Of a DNA stretch of 40,076 nt, positions 1 through 8,235 are shown piece by piece. The notes below the pieces were generated by a model. The model was not told the origin of the DNA. It did not search any database and was given only the letters and a program-made list of their open reading frames with translations. The position numbers were made by a program, and so were the translations under genes. Within the stretch, counting starts at the first letter, position 1. Every line of letters begins with the position of its first letter. This stretch comes from Levilactobacillus suantsaii (lineage in GTDB: Bacteria; Bacillota; Bacilli; Lactobacillales; Lactobacillaceae): contig NZ_QXIL01000019.1 in assembly GCF_004115745.1 (NCBI RefSeq), positions 1-40,076 of the forward strand, written 5' to 3'.

Positions 1-709
1 GGTTATAGGGACTGGCGGTGTAGAGCACGGGGACCTTGAGACCGGTGTCGGTCGCACCTGGTCGAAGAATCTCGACCTTTAACAAGTCACGTTGCCCATC
101 GTGGTCGGTGTCCTGTGAACTCTCCACGTAGACCACTTCGCGGCGCAAGTCATGAGTATCGAAGACCGCTTGGGCCTTACCGTTGAAGAGTAATGGCTTG
201 GGGGTGGTCGGGTCATGATAGAACGGCACGAAGTACCCGTGGGTGGTCAGTTGGTCGAGGAAAGTCTGGCCAGTCTTGGTGTGGGTGGCCAGTAATAGAT
301 ACCAGGCCTGTTTGAGTTCATCGAGAGTGAACTCGGTCGTTGCGTGAGGACTAACGGGAAGCTGAATCTTAGTCATCGCCGTCAGTGGATCGGCTAGGTC
401 GAAGTCTTGGCCCGGCGCAAAGTTGAGTCGTTGAAGCGCTAGGTTGTAAAAGACTGTGACCGGCACGTTATCGTGGCTGGTCAGAAACGTTTGGGCGTTT
501 TGGTCTGGCGTCGCTAACAAGTTAGTGAGCTGGACCGCAACGCTGGCATCGCTACTGAATTCGGGCCAACTTTTGACGTAAAAGGCACGTAAAAGTTGAC
601 TGGGCGTCGTGGCGGCTTCCGTGGTCGCGTCTAAGAAATGAATCCGTTGCAGTTCGACCAGCGCCTGTTGCGGTGTCGTGGGTCGGATGGCAAATTGATG
701 ATTACGCAT
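1..709 (-). CDS. pepX: Xaa-Pro dipeptidyl-peptidase PepX, N-terminal part (runs off the window)
   Basis: This is the first 236 codons of a minus-strand gene whose 3' part lies beyond base 1. The product begins [20 protein letters not shown]. It contains stretches typical of the N-terminal half of lactobacillar PepX, such as [20 protein letters not shown] followed by LYTASPYN at the window edge. PepX is a cytoplasmic serine peptidase (family S15) that removes X-Pro dipeptides from the N-terminus of peptides, a key step in using proline-rich casein or cereal peptides. That fits the Opp peptide importer elsewhere in the window. The ATG at 709-707 is preceded on the minus strand by AAGGTAGG at good spacing. 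The catalytic serine region is outside the window, so integrity cannot be judged. Confidence 0.85.
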   Translation of the reverse strand, partial: MRNHQFAIRPTTPQQALVELQRIHFLDATTEAATTPSQLLRAFYVKSWPEFSSDASVAVQLTNLLATPDQNAQTFLTSHDNVPVTVFYNLALQRLNFAPGQDFDLADPLTAMTKIQLPVSPHATTEFTLDELKQAWYLLLATHTKTGQTFLDQLTTHGYFVPFYHDPTTPKPLLFNGKAQAVFDTHDLRREVVYVESSQDTDHDGQRDLLKVEILRPGATDTGLKVPVLYTASPYN

Positions 710-744
710 AAAATCGCCTACCTTAGATTAAGAATGAGTGAAAC

Positions 745-794
745 AAAAAAGTGGTCAGTACGAGCGCTGCGTACAGCTGCGTCGCACGAACCAC
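745..794 (-). terminator. Probable terminator of the amino-acid permease gene
   Basis: Read on the minus strand, a GTGGT arm (790-794) pairs with ACCAC (751-755). Further self-complementary GC-rich sequence lies inside the loop, and six T residues (745-750) follow. It sits just after the permease stop and before pepX. The outer stem is only 5 bp, so strength is uncertain. Confidence 0.5.
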
Positions 795-808
795 CCAGTG
801 AAAAGCGG

Positions 809-2201
809 TTAACTTTGATCGTTTAACTGACTGTGACGCAACCCGTAGGTCAAGTAAATCACGAGACCTAGGGCGAACCAAATCGTGGACGCAATCCACG
901 TTTCGGCGGGGAGTTGAAGCATCATATAGAAACAGAGTAAGCCCGAGATAATGGGTAAAACGGGGTAAAACGGAACCTTGAACCCAGTGTTGTGCGGCAT
1001 CTCGGGGAGATGCCGTAGACGCATAATCCCAAACGAGACGAACAGGAAGGCCACCAACGTCCCGATATTGACCAAGTTGGTCAGTTGGTCGAGCGGTACA
1101 AAACCGCCTAAGAGGGCAATGACCACGGTCACCACAGCCAAACTGTGCTTAGGTGTCCCGGTCTGGTCGTCGATCTTCCCCAAGAACTTGGGCAACAGAC
1201 CGTCGCGGCCAACAGAATAAATCAACCGTGACGAGCTGTAAATCATGGTGACCATCATCGTAAACATCCCGGCCAAAGCCCCCAGCGAGATGATGCCGGA
1301 CGTCCAATCCTGATGGACTAACGTCAGCGCAAAGGCAACGGGGTCAGCGACGTTGAGCTTGGTGTAAGGCACCATGCGTTAAGACGATGGCCACTAACAT
1401 GTAGAGTATCGTGGCGACGACCAAGGTGCCAATGATTCCAATCGGCATATTGCGCCGGGGATTCTTGACTTCAGCCGCCGATGAGGAAACCACGTCAAAG
1501 CCCAGGTAAGCAAAAAAGACGGTGGCCGCCCCACGGCGAATACCTGCCGAACCAAAGGGCGCGAAGGGTTGCCAATTCTCCGGCCGGACGTAAAAGGCGC
1601 CGACGACCACGAATAAAATAATAATGGCAATTTTCACGATGACGATGGCATTGTTGATGCGCATGGATTCGCGCATCCCCCGGTTGAGCAGCCAACTGAT
1701 GAGAAAGACGACCAGGATGGCCACCAGGTTGCCGTAGGTCCCTTTCGCTGGGTCGAAGGGTCCGGCGACAGCGGTGGGGATGGTCAGGTGAAAGCCGGCG
1801 ACGAATGATTTGAAGTAAGCCCCGAAGGCGTTGGCCACGGCGGCCACGGCTAAGACGTACTCAAGGATGAGCGCCCAGCCGAGCACCCAGCCGATGATTT
1901 CCCCGAAGACCAGGTTACCGTAGGAATAGGCGGAGCCGGCGACGGGTAAGACGGAGGCAAATTCGGCGTAGCACATGGCCGCCGTCGAACAGACGATGGC
2001 CGCCAGTAAGAAGGAGAGCACGATGCCCGGGCCACTATACTGGGCAGCAATGGTCCCGGGCAGAATAAAGATCCCGGTGCCAATGACCGCCCCGATGCCC
2101 AAGGACATCAGATCCTTGGCCGACATAGTTTTGGCAAAGTGTTGGTCGCTTTTGAGATAGTTGTCGAGTTTCTCGCGGCGAAAAAGACGTGAAATAGCCA
2201 T
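809..2201 (-). pseudogene. APC-family amino-acid permease, frameshifted
   Basis: Two overlapping minus-strand reading frames (2201-1344 and 1375-809) together make one permease of about 463 residues, a normal length for the CAT/YfnA-like branch of the APC superfamily. The N-terminal part has the consensus GIGAVIGTGIFILPG of transmembrane helix 1 (residues 35-49) and many hydrophobic segments. The C-terminal part continues smoothly from MVPYTKLNVADPVAF. At the junction the coding strand reads ACG-C-ATG-GTG near 1379-1371, where relatives have Thr-Gly-Met-Val. Two bases of a GGC glycine codon therefore seem to be missing. The start ATG at 2201 follows AAGGGGG. Such carriers import amino acids by proton symport. 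As read, the protein would stop after 285 residues and be non-functional. A sequencing indel is the alternative. Confidence 0.75.
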
Positions 2202-2361
2202 AAGAGGCCCCCTTGAAATAGTTGATATCTTGGCTAAGTGTACCCTAGTCGGAAATTAAAAGTCAATGAGAGTCCGACTAATTAAGGAGGAAATTCGCTA
2301 ATAATTTGACAGAACCAGGGGAAAATCTGGTGAACCGCTAGGCGAAGACCCGAGATTCCGA

Positions 2362-2367
2362 TATAAT
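2362..2367 (+). promoter_or_regulatory. -10 box for the NUDIX/kinase pair
   Basis: A consensus TATAAT lies 186 bases before the NUDIX start codon. No good -35 box is visible at 17 bases. Transcription would begin near 2374 and give a leader of about 180 nt. Confidence 0.45.
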
Positions 2368-2373
2368 GGGTGG

Positions 2374-2552
2374 TTGCAGTGAGTGGCGGGAACCTCTCCG
2401 CCATGACCAGGAAATTGACGGCAAATCATTAGCCCATTCAAGGCTTTTAGCTCTAAAATAGAACTTAGTGAACGTGTGCGTCCATAAGACGGGCGCGGGA
2501 TTGCCAGTGGCTTTAGCAGCACGTGGCAATGTAATCAGGGAGGTAACGAAAC
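2374..2552 (+). ncRNA. Long, possibly structured 5' leader of the NUDIX gene
   Basis: About 180 nt between a consensus -10 box and the GTG start hold no protein gene. A 6-bp hairpin TGGCGG/CCGCCA occupies roughly 2385-2404, and a second (GUGCGUC/GACGGGCGC) lies near 2475-2497. The 5' segment GUUGC near 2373 can pair with GGCAAU near 2525, which would close the whole leader into one domain just before the AGGGAGG ribosome-binding site (2537-2543). No T-box, purine, SAM or other riboswitch signature was recognised. It may be a cis-regulatory RNA, or simply a long leader. Confidence 0.3.
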
Positions 2553-2972
2553 GTGATAACTGAAAATGCAAGCGGCGCCGTGGTTTATCAATTGAAGGCG
2601 GGTCAGCCCCAATACCTGTTATTGAAGAGTGCGACCAGTGATTTTTGGGGCTTCCCCAAGGGCCACGTCGAAGGGACCGAAACGGACCTCGAAACTGCGC
2701 ACCGCGAGATTCAGGAGGAAACCAGTTTAGACGTGACCATTGACCCAGAATTTCACACGGTCTTAGATTATGACATGCGTAACGGCCACCATAAGCACGT
2801 GGTGTTATACACCGCCAAGGTGCCTAACGACGTGACGATTCACCGCCAAGCCGTTGAAATCAGTGACTTCGGCTGGTTCCCGTACCAAGAAGCCCGGGCG
2901 ACCCTGAGTTATGCTAACTTGCAGGGGGCTTTGGACCAGGCGCACGCGTATTTGACGGAGGGTGCCCAATGA
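2553..2972 (+). CDS. NUDIX hydrolase, diadenosine tetraphosphatase-like
   Basis: The 139-residue protein has the NUDIX box as GHVEGTETDLETAHREIQEETSL (about residues 37-59). That is the Gx5Ex7REUxEExGU metal-binding motif with the last glycine replaced. The preceding FWGFPKGH is typical of bis(5'-nucleosyl)-tetraphosphatases (Ap4A hydrolases), which clear stress-induced dinucleoside polyphosphates. The start is GTG at 2553 with AGGGAGG nine bases upstream. The stop overlaps the ATG of the next gene (ATGA), so the two are translationally coupled. Other nucleotide-derivative substrates are possible. Confidence 0.75.
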   Translation: MITENASGAVVYQLKAGQPQYLLLKSATSDFWGFPKGHVEGTETDLETAHREIQEETSLDVTIDPEFHTVLDYDMRNGHHKHVVLYTAKVPNDVTIHRQAVEISDFGWFPYQEARATLSYANLQGALDQAHAYLTEGAQ

Positions 2973-3529
2973 CCCCTAAAGTTCTCGTGATTACGGGTGC
3001 GACCGGCACGGGTAAGACCACGGTCCAACATTATTTGGCCCAAAACTACCCCGTGACCCGCATCGTGACCCATACGACGCGGCCCCCGCGCAAGGGAGAA
3101 GTGAATGGCCGCGACTACTACTTTGAGACTGAGGCGTCGTTTGCCCAGAAGCATTACTTGGAATCCGTGACCTATGCAGGCTACCATTATGGGTCATCGC
3201 GGGAAGGCATTGCGGCCGGGTTCAAACGCGCGCCGTTTCCAGCCATCGTGTTGGACACCAAGGGTGCCATCACCTACGCACAAACGCTGGGGGATCAGGT
3301 CGTTGTCTTATTTTTGACGGTCAGCGACACCACCCAGCTGCAGACGCGCCTGACCCACCGCGGTGATAATGGTGCTATGGTGAAAAAACGCCTGGCCAGC
3401 CCAGAATACCATCGGGATCTGACCATGCCGTTAGCCTTACGGGGACGGGCAATTGAACTCAATAATGACCATTGGCAACAGACGCAATTGAAACTAGACG
3501 ATTTAATGGCGCAATTGACCGCTGATTAG
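2969..3529 (+). CDS. Guanylate kinase-like P-loop kinase
   Basis: The 186-residue protein begins with a P-loop GATGTGKTT (residues 10-18). It then has HTTRPPRKGEVNGRDYYFET, the GMP-binding region of guanylate kinases (STTRxPRxGExxGxDYxF). Length matches the family. The later part is divergent, and the LID region is weakly conserved compared with housekeeping Gmk, so this is probably a paralogue whose natural substrate may not be GMP. It overlaps the NUDIX gene by four bases (ATGA). The pairing of a nucleotide kinase with a nucleotide hydrolase suggests nucleotide salvage or clean-up. That role is inferred from context only. Confidence 0.65.
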   Translation: MTPKVLVITGATGTGKTTVQHYLAQNYPVTRIVTHTTRPPRKGEVNGRDYYFETEASFAQKHYLESVTYAGYHYGSSREGIAAGFKRAPFPAIVLDTKGAITYAQTLGDQVVVLFLTVSDTTQLQTRLTHRGDNGAMVKKRLASPEYHRDLTMPLALRGRAIELNNDHWQQTQLKLDDLMAQLTAD

Positions 3530-3612
3530 GCTTCGTAGCGGTCAGTTGCGTTTCTTAAGAAGTATGCTAAACTAACAGAGAATTCGGAGGACTGACAAGG
3601 AGGCCGCTTACC

Positions 3613-4071
3613 ATGACAGAATCATTGACCGCCGCTGTGGCGATTTTAAAAAAGAACAAGCTAAAGTTGACCAAGCAACGGCACGCGTTATTGGCGTATC
3701 TCTTGACGAATCAGGGGCACTACACGGATGTGGTTGCCGTTGACGCGTACATGCGGACCGAATTTCCCGGGATGAGCCATAACACGGTGTACCGGAACCT
3801 CAAGGAATTCGAAGAAGTCGGCATCGTAGAACAAAACACGGAACAAGAGCGCACCCGGGTCAAGTACCAGTGTGATTTTCACCACCAGCATCACCACCAC
3901 TTTATTTGTCAAAACTGTGGCAAAGTGACCGAGCTTGAAATGTGCCCAATGGACTTTTTCACGGCGCAACTCCCGGGCTGCTCGGTGACGGGACACAGTT
4001 TTGAGCTGTATGGCTTGTGTGCTGACTGCCAGGCGACTGGCGCTCCCGCAACGACTTTAGTTAAAAATTAA
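3613..4071 (+). CDS. Fur-family metal- or peroxide-responsive repressor
   Basis: The 152-residue protein has the Fur winged-helix DNA-binding part (LKLTKQRHALLAYLL, then recognition helix SHNTVYRNLKEFEEVGIV, roughly residues 18-75). The C-terminal dimerisation part carries two CxxC pairs (CQNC and CADC) that form the structural zinc site. A striking HHQHHHH run at about residues 94-100 lies in the metal-sensing region. Members repress iron uptake (Fur), zinc uptake (Zur) or peroxide defence (PerR). The sequence alone does not decide which, although the His-rich sensor would fit Zur or Fur. The ATG follows AAGGAGG (3598-3604). It stands alone as a single-gene unit. Confidence 0.85.
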   Translation: MTESLTAAVAILKKNKLKLTKQRHALLAYLLTNQGHYTDVVAVDAYMRTEFPGMSHNTVYRNLKEFEEVGIVEQNTEQERTRVKYQCDFHHQHHHHFICQNCGKVTELEMCPMDFFTAQLPGCSVTGHSFELYGLCADCQATGAPATTLVKN

Positions 4072-4104
4072 GATAATTTTGATAAAATCTTTGGCGAGTC
4101 GTGT

Positions 4105-4110
4105 CATAAT
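4105..4110 (+). promoter_or_regulatory. Extended -10 promoter of the Ser-rich protein gene
   Basis: TGTCATAAT combines a TGn extension with the -10 hexamer CATAAT, about 38 bases before the start codon. A TTGATA at 4079-4084 is 20 bases away, too far for an ideal -35 box. Confidence 0.35.
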
Positions 4111-4147
4111 GACAACAGTTGACTTAGGAAACAAGGAGGAATGAAGC

Positions 4148-4651
4148 ATGGCGTACCGAACACCACCTTTTATCACGCCATTTGCAATTCTATCGATGGC
4201 ATTGGCACTGGGGGCGACCAACGTGGTCACCAACACGGTGACGCATACCCACGAAGGATCAAGCAAAGTCTCATCGACAATCTCGTCTTCGGGGCGGGTC
4301 TCGGATAGTTCCGATAAGAAGAAAGCTAGCGATGATAGCGATAAGAAGGATAAGGATTCCGATTCTTCTGATAGTAGCAGTAAGGACCAAGAGTCGTCGT
4401 CGAAAGATAGTTCTTCGACGGATACGCAAAGTTCCTCGGCGGATGACACCTCGGAATCCAGTAGTGATGATAGTAGTACAACGGGAACGACCGGTACCAC
4501 GAGCAATTCGACATCGAAGTACTCAAGCTCGTCGACCACCGGTACGACCGATGACGACACCACCAGTAGTAGTGACACTACGGATGACACCACGTCGAGT
4601 TCTACTGGGGCGACGACTACGAGTGGCACCACGGGTACGACCAGCCAATAA
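4148..4651 (+). CDS. Ser/Thr/Asp-rich exported or anchored protein with an early stop
   Basis: The 167-residue product starts with a hydrophobic stretch (FITPFAILSMALALGATNVV, residues 8-27) that can act as a signal or membrane anchor. The rest is almost entirely Ser, Thr, Asp, Lys and Gly (for example TTGTTGTTSNSTS). This low-complexity, extended tail is typical of cell-surface stalks in lactobacilli. No catalytic domain is visible. The TAA at 4649-4651 is followed in the same frame by 15 more codons of identical style (GTTTDDGTTTTYSGQ) and then TAA at 4697-4699. The visible stop therefore looks like a nonsense change near the natural end. The protein probably still folds and sorts the same way. 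A ribosome-binding site (AAGGAGG, 4134-4140) supports the ATG. Confidence 0.6.
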   Translation: MAYRTPPFITPFAILSMALALGATNVVTNTVTHTHEGSSKVSSTISSSGRVSDSSDKKKASDDSDKKDKDSDSSDSSSKDQESSSKDSSSTDTQSSSADDTSESSSDDSSTTGTTGTTSNSTSKYSSSSTTGTTDDDTTSSSDTTDDTTSSSTGATTTSGTTGTTSQ

Positions 4652-4719
4652 GGGACCACGACTGATGACGGGACGACCACGACTTATAGTGGTCAATAAA
4701 CCGGAAAGGGGGACCGAAG

Positions 4720-5691
4720 ATGCTAAGCTTTCTTGATATGGTGAACCATTATTTAGGGTACATTAACATCAGTTTAAAAATCAAAAATCGAATTTACACG
4801 GTTTTGGGTTTGCTAGGTGATTTTTACCTGTTTTACATTGCCGTGCGTTATATGAAGAACAGTCACCCATTTTGGGGACTATTGATTCTAGCCGTGGCGT
4901 TGATTTTACTATACTTCGCCTTCTTAAACGGGGTCTACTACTTCACGACGAAGAAGGCGCCCTTCGATATTTCACCGAAGATTGAGAAATTGTTGCACAT
5001 GAAGCCTAAAGAAGCCGAGGCTGAAGATAAACCGAAACAAAATGCTTACGGTCGCAATATCCCGGCCAACGGGTACTTCGACGAAAAGAAAATTTTGCCC
5101 GGGAAATTGACGGCTACGCCGGTGCAACAACAAAACGTGCAGAATCTGGCAACTCAGCTTCAACAAAATCGCTTACTCCACTTGGATTATTCCGGGTTGG
5201 GCGATCGCGAGATTATGGAACAGGTCCAAAAGGACGGTAAGCCGGTCTATGCTTCCGGTCCCGGCGTTTTGATCCCGTACTTTGAGATGCAACCGCAGGG
5301 CGACCAATTGGTAGTTTATGCCGGCTTGAACCAAGCTGATAAGCAACCGGTCGGTACTGTGAAAACAGTCGGTCTTCAAGATGTGCAGGAAGTCCGGGCC
5401 AAGTTCGACTTGTACTTGGCTAGCGCTACTCTGGTCGGGGGGCCGTTCAAGGTCATCGGCCGGACTACGCTGATTGAGCAAGTCAATGACTACGCGGTGG
5501 CAGTCCAAGTAGCGTATAAACGTCATGGCGCAGCTAAGCCCGCGGCAGCGGCTGACCCAGTCAGTGAGCCGGCGACGGCGACCGCAACGCGGCGTCAACG
5601 CTATGACCGGTCGTCGGCTTCGGCCGCGGCACCAGCCGGGGATGGCGATGAGCCGGAACCACAAACGCGGCGGGCTCGTTATCGGCGGTAA
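4720..5691 (+). CDS. LAB membrane protein of unknown function (DUF6681-like)
   Basis: The 323-residue protein has two membrane helices in the first 75 residues (around 26-44 and 50-75). A long soluble region follows, and the C-terminus is rich in Ala, Pro and Arg and ends in TRRARYRR. The architecture resembles a conserved lactobacillar family I believe is DUF6681, but this is from memory and needs a profile search. No enzymatic motif is seen. The ATG at 4720 follows GGAAAGGGGG. It lies 20 bases past the natural end of the Ser-rich gene, so the two are probably co-transcribed and end at the 5727 terminator. Confidence 0.6.
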   Translation: MLSFLDMVNHYLGYINISLKIKNRIYTVLGLLGDFYLFYIAVRYMKNSHPFWGLLILAVALILLYFAFLNGVYYFTTKKAPFDISPKIEKLLHMKPKEAEAEDKPKQNAYGRNIPANGYFDEKKILPGKLTATPVQQQNVQNLATQLQQNRLLHLDYSGLGDREIMEQVQKDGKPVYASGPGVLIPYFEMQPQGDQLVVYAGLNQADKQPVGTVKTVGLQDVQEVRAKFDLYLASATLVGGPFKVIGRTTLIEQVNDYAVAVQVAYKRHGAAKPAAAADPVSEPATATATRRQRYDRSSASAAAPAGDGDEPEPQTRRARYRR

Positions 5692-5726
5692 AACTATCGC
5701 AAAATAATTTAAGGCACAATGAAATG

Positions 5727-5757
5727 AGCTCGGACGATTAAGTTCGAGCTTTTTTTT
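5727..5757 (+). terminator. Rho-independent terminator
   Basis: A 9-bp stem (5727-5735 with 5742-5750), a 6-base loop and seven T residues follow the membrane-protein gene. Confidence 0.85.
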
Positions 5758-5994
5758 ATTTGGTGATTAACGCCCCAAACATGTTGGTAAATAACAGTTT
5801 TTAGGGGGTGACCACCATTTAAAACGTTGTTCGAACGGGGTAATGTTTTTGACCGGCCATTTTTTTTGGTTTAAACTCTAAATTAGACCCGATAAATTTA
5901 ACGATTTAGGGATCGTCAGGTGCCACAATAACTTTAACGGCTGGTCGCCGCCGATTGGGCGGGGCCAGTTGCTAACCTAGTGGAGGGAAAAAAT
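5758..5994 (+). other. Leader and intergenic region before the glutamine-type ABC operon
   Basis: No gene is seen here. The only clear structure is a GC-rich hairpin at 5941-5968: an 11-bp stem with one bulged G and loop GATTG, centred on CCGCC/GGCGG. It ends 14 bases before the ribosome-binding site GGAGGG (5982-5987). It has no T-run, so it is not a simple terminator. It may influence mRNA stability or ribosome access. Confidence 0.4.
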
Positions 5995-6732
5995 ATGTCA
6001 ATGATCGAATTTCACAACGTTGAAAAGTACTATGGCGACTTTCACGCGTTGCACAATATTAACTTAACCATCGAAGCGGGAGAGACGGTCGTCTTGATTG
6101 GGCCTTCCGGTTCAGGGAAGTCGACTTTGATCCGGTCAATCAACGGCTTGGAGCAGATTCGTGAAGGTCAATTAATCGTTAATGGCCAAGATCTCGCCGA
6201 CCCGAAAACTGACATTAACCGGATTCGAAAGAACGTCGGTATGGTGTTCCAACACTTTAACCTGTATGCCAACAAGTCAGTGCTGGAAAACATCATGTTG
6301 GCACCCCGGATTGTGTTACACCGTAAGGAAGATGAGAATAAAAAGATTGCCATGGAGATGTTGGACCGAGTCGGGTTAGCCGACCAGGCGACCAAGATGC
6401 CGGCCCAACTTTCTGGGGGCCAAAAGCAGCGGATTGCCATTGCTCGGTCACTGGCGATGCGGCCCAAGTGTTTACTCTTTGATGAACCGACCAGTGCGTT
6501 GGACCCCGAAATGGTCGACGATGTTTTGAATATTATGAAAACGATTGCCCGTGACTCCAGTATGACGTCGCTGGTCGTGACCCACGAAATGGGGTTCGCT
6601 CGCGAAGTAGCTAACCGGGTCATCTTCATGGCTGACGGACGGATTGTTGAGGACGACTCCAAGGATAAGTTCTTCAACGGTGAGCCCACGAACGAACGGG
6701 CCCGTCAATTCCTGAGCAAGATCTTACATTAA
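5995..6732 (+). CDS. glnQ: Polar amino-acid ABC transporter, ATP-binding subunit (GlnQ-like)
   Basis: The 245-residue ATPase has Walker A GPSGSGKST (about residues 36-44), signature LSGGQKQR, Walker B LLFDEPTSALDPE and the switch histidine in VVTHEMG. All are characteristic of the polar amino-acid (PAAT) ATPases such as GlnQ, HisP and ArtP. It energises uptake by the two permeases encoded downstream. I place the start at ATG 5995 because GGAGGG ends seven bases before it. A GTG five codons upstream overlaps that site and is unlikely. It heads a four-gene operon with the binding protein and two permeases. The exact amino acid (glutamine, glutamate, arginine or cystine) cannot be read from the sequence. 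Confidence 0.9.
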   Translation: MSMIEFHNVEKYYGDFHALHNINLTIEAGETVVLIGPSGSGKSTLIRSINGLEQIREGQLIVNGQDLADPKTDINRIRKNVGMVFQHFNLYANKSVLENIMLAPRIVLHRKEDENKKIAMEMLDRVGLADQATKMPAQLSGGQKQRIAIARSLAMRPKCLLFDEPTSALDPEMVDDVLNIMKTIARDSSMTSLVVTHEMGFAREVANRVIFMADGRIVEDDSKDKFFNGEPTNERARQFLSKILH

Positions 6733-6750
6733 GCGAGGAGGGCAATGGCT

Positions 6751-7587
6751 ATGAAAAAATTAATACGGCGCCTCGGCCTCCTACTAGCGCTGGTTACCCT
6801 AACGGTTGTGGTCAGTTCCTGTGGGTCGCAATCGCTGGCTTCCCGGAACGTGTTAAAAGTTGATCAACAATCTAAGACCATCACTTGGGGAGTCAAGGCA
6901 GATACTCGATTGTTCGGGTTACTGGATACCAAGGACGGTAAGATCAAAGGCTTCGAGGTCGACTTAGCCCGTGCGTTGACCAAGCAGATGCTGGGGTCAA
7001 AGGGCAAGGCTAAGTTTATCCAGGTGACCAGTTCGACGCGGATGCCAATGCTGAAGAACGGGAACATCGACGCAATTATTGCCACCATGACCAATACGCC
7101 AGAACGGCGGAAGCAAGTGTCCTTCTCGAAGACCTACTTCTATGCCGGGCAATCCTTACTGGTCAAGAAGGGCAGCTCCATTAAAAACGTCAAGGACTTG
7201 AACCAACAAAAAGGGACGGTCCTGGGTGTGGTGGGGTCCGATTCGGTCCAAAATGTTGCCAAGGTCGCGCCTAACGCCAAGGTTTTACAATTGACCGATT
7301 ACGCGCAAGCCATGACGGCCTTGAAGTCGGTCCAAGGGCAAGCCTTGACCACTGATAACGGGATTTTGTACGGGATGTCCGTGCAAAACCCTGACTACGT
7401 GGTCACGGGTGGAACCTTCGTGGCTGAGCCTTACGGTATCGCCGTGGACAAGGCGCAGACCCCGTTCTTAAAGAAGCTCAACCAAGCGCTTACTGAATTA
7501 CGGGCCAACGGTCAGTACCGAAAGATTCTGCACAAGTGGTTCCATAACGTTAAGGGCTTTGATTACGAGGAGGCGGCAAAAGAATGA
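6751..7587 (+). CDS. glnH: Amino-acid-binding lipoprotein of the ABC importer
   Basis: This is a solute-binding protein of family 3. The N-terminus (MKKLIRRLGLLLALVTL) is a lipoprotein signal ending in the lipobox VSSC, so the mature protein is tethered to the outer face of the membrane. The body has family marks such as GFEVDLARAL and MLKNGNIDAIIATMTNTPERR, the ligand-binding lobe. ATG 6751 is preferred over ATG 6745 because the GAGGAGGG Shine-Dalgarno is 8 bases away rather than 2. It starts about 18 bases after glnQ, and its stop overlaps the next start (ATGA). Confidence 0.88.
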   Translation: MKKLIRRLGLLLALVTLTVVVSSCGSQSLASRNVLKVDQQSKTITWGVKADTRLFGLLDTKDGKIKGFEVDLARALTKQMLGSKGKAKFIQVTSSTRMPMLKNGNIDAIIATMTNTPERRKQVSFSKTYFYAGQSLLVKKGSSIKNVKDLNQQKGTVLGVVGSDSVQNVAKVAPNAKVLQLTDYAQAMTALKSVQGQALTTDNGILYGMSVQNPDYVVTGGTFVAEPYGIAVDKAQTPFLKKLNQALTELRANGQYRKILHKWFHNVKGFDYEEAAKE

Positions 7588-8222
7588 TTCATATCTTTCA
7601 AGACTACGGCGGGACGCTACTCTACGGGCTCGGTCAGACGTTGCTGTGCAGTATCATCGCGTTGATTTGTAGCTTAATCATCGGAACGTTCTTCGCCTTA
7701 CTCGAAGAATCGCCGAATAAGTTTGCCCGCGGGATTGCCCGCATCTACATCGAAATTTTCCGGAACATTCCGTTACTGGTCATCACCATGTTCTTCTACG
7801 TGGTGATTCCCCTTTACGTCATGAAGATGAACGGGTTCACCGCCGGGACGATTGGTTTGACCCTGTACACGTCAGCCTTTATTGCTGAAACGGTGCGGTC
7901 GGGGATTCGTTCCGTGGATCCTGGCCAAATGGAAGGGGCCCGGTCCAACGGGTTGACCTTCTGGCAAGCGATGCGTTACATCGTGTTGCCCCAGGCCTTT
8001 CGCTACGTGATTCCACCGCTGGGGAACCAGTTCGTGAACCTGGTCAAGAATTCGTCGACCTTGGCCTTCGTCGGGGGCTTCGATTTGATGTACCAAGGAA
8101 ACGCGATTGCCTCCAGCTCGTTGGAAACGATGGCGGCCTACTCCGCGGTCGGGGTCTTATACCTGATCGTGACGATGCCCATCAGTTACTACATGCGCTA
8201 CTTAGAAAAGCGGTTAGCTTAG
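7584..8222 (+). CDS. glnP: Amino-acid ABC transporter permease (first)
   Basis: The 212-residue membrane protein has about five hydrophobic helices and the EAA loop with the ATPase-coupling signature (GARSNGLTFWQAMRYIVLPQAFRYVIPPLGNQ, about residues 118-149). This is diagnostic for His/Glu/Gln/Arg permeases. It overlaps the binding-protein gene by four bases. It forms the channel with the second permease, a heterodimer as usual for this family. Confidence 0.88.
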   Translation: MIHIFQDYGGTLLYGLGQTLLCSIIALICSLIIGTFFALLEESPNKFARGIARIYIEIFRNIPLLVITMFFYVVIPLYVMKMNGFTAGTIGLTLYTSAFIAETVRSGIRSVDPGQMEGARSNGLTFWQAMRYIVLPQAFRYVIPPLGNQFVNLVKNSSTLAFVGGFDLMYQGNAIASSSLETMAAYSAVGVLYLIVTMPISYYMRYLEKRLA

Positions 8223-8235
8223 GGAGGGACTTAAA

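Noticed and set aside
638-826. Plus-strand frame of 62 codons
   Set aside because: It overlaps the start of pepX and the permease terminator, and has neither a ribosome-binding site nor coding style.
2370-2552. T-box riboswitch in the NUDIX leader
   Set aside because: The conserved T-box sequence and the specifier-stem motifs are not present; the GGGAGG near the end is simply the ribosome-binding site.
4057-4680. Long minus-strand frame rich in Val, Ser and Leu opposite the Ser-rich gene
   Set aside because: It is the antisense image of a repetitive Ser/Thr/Asp sequence; it has no ribosome-binding site or recognisable domain.
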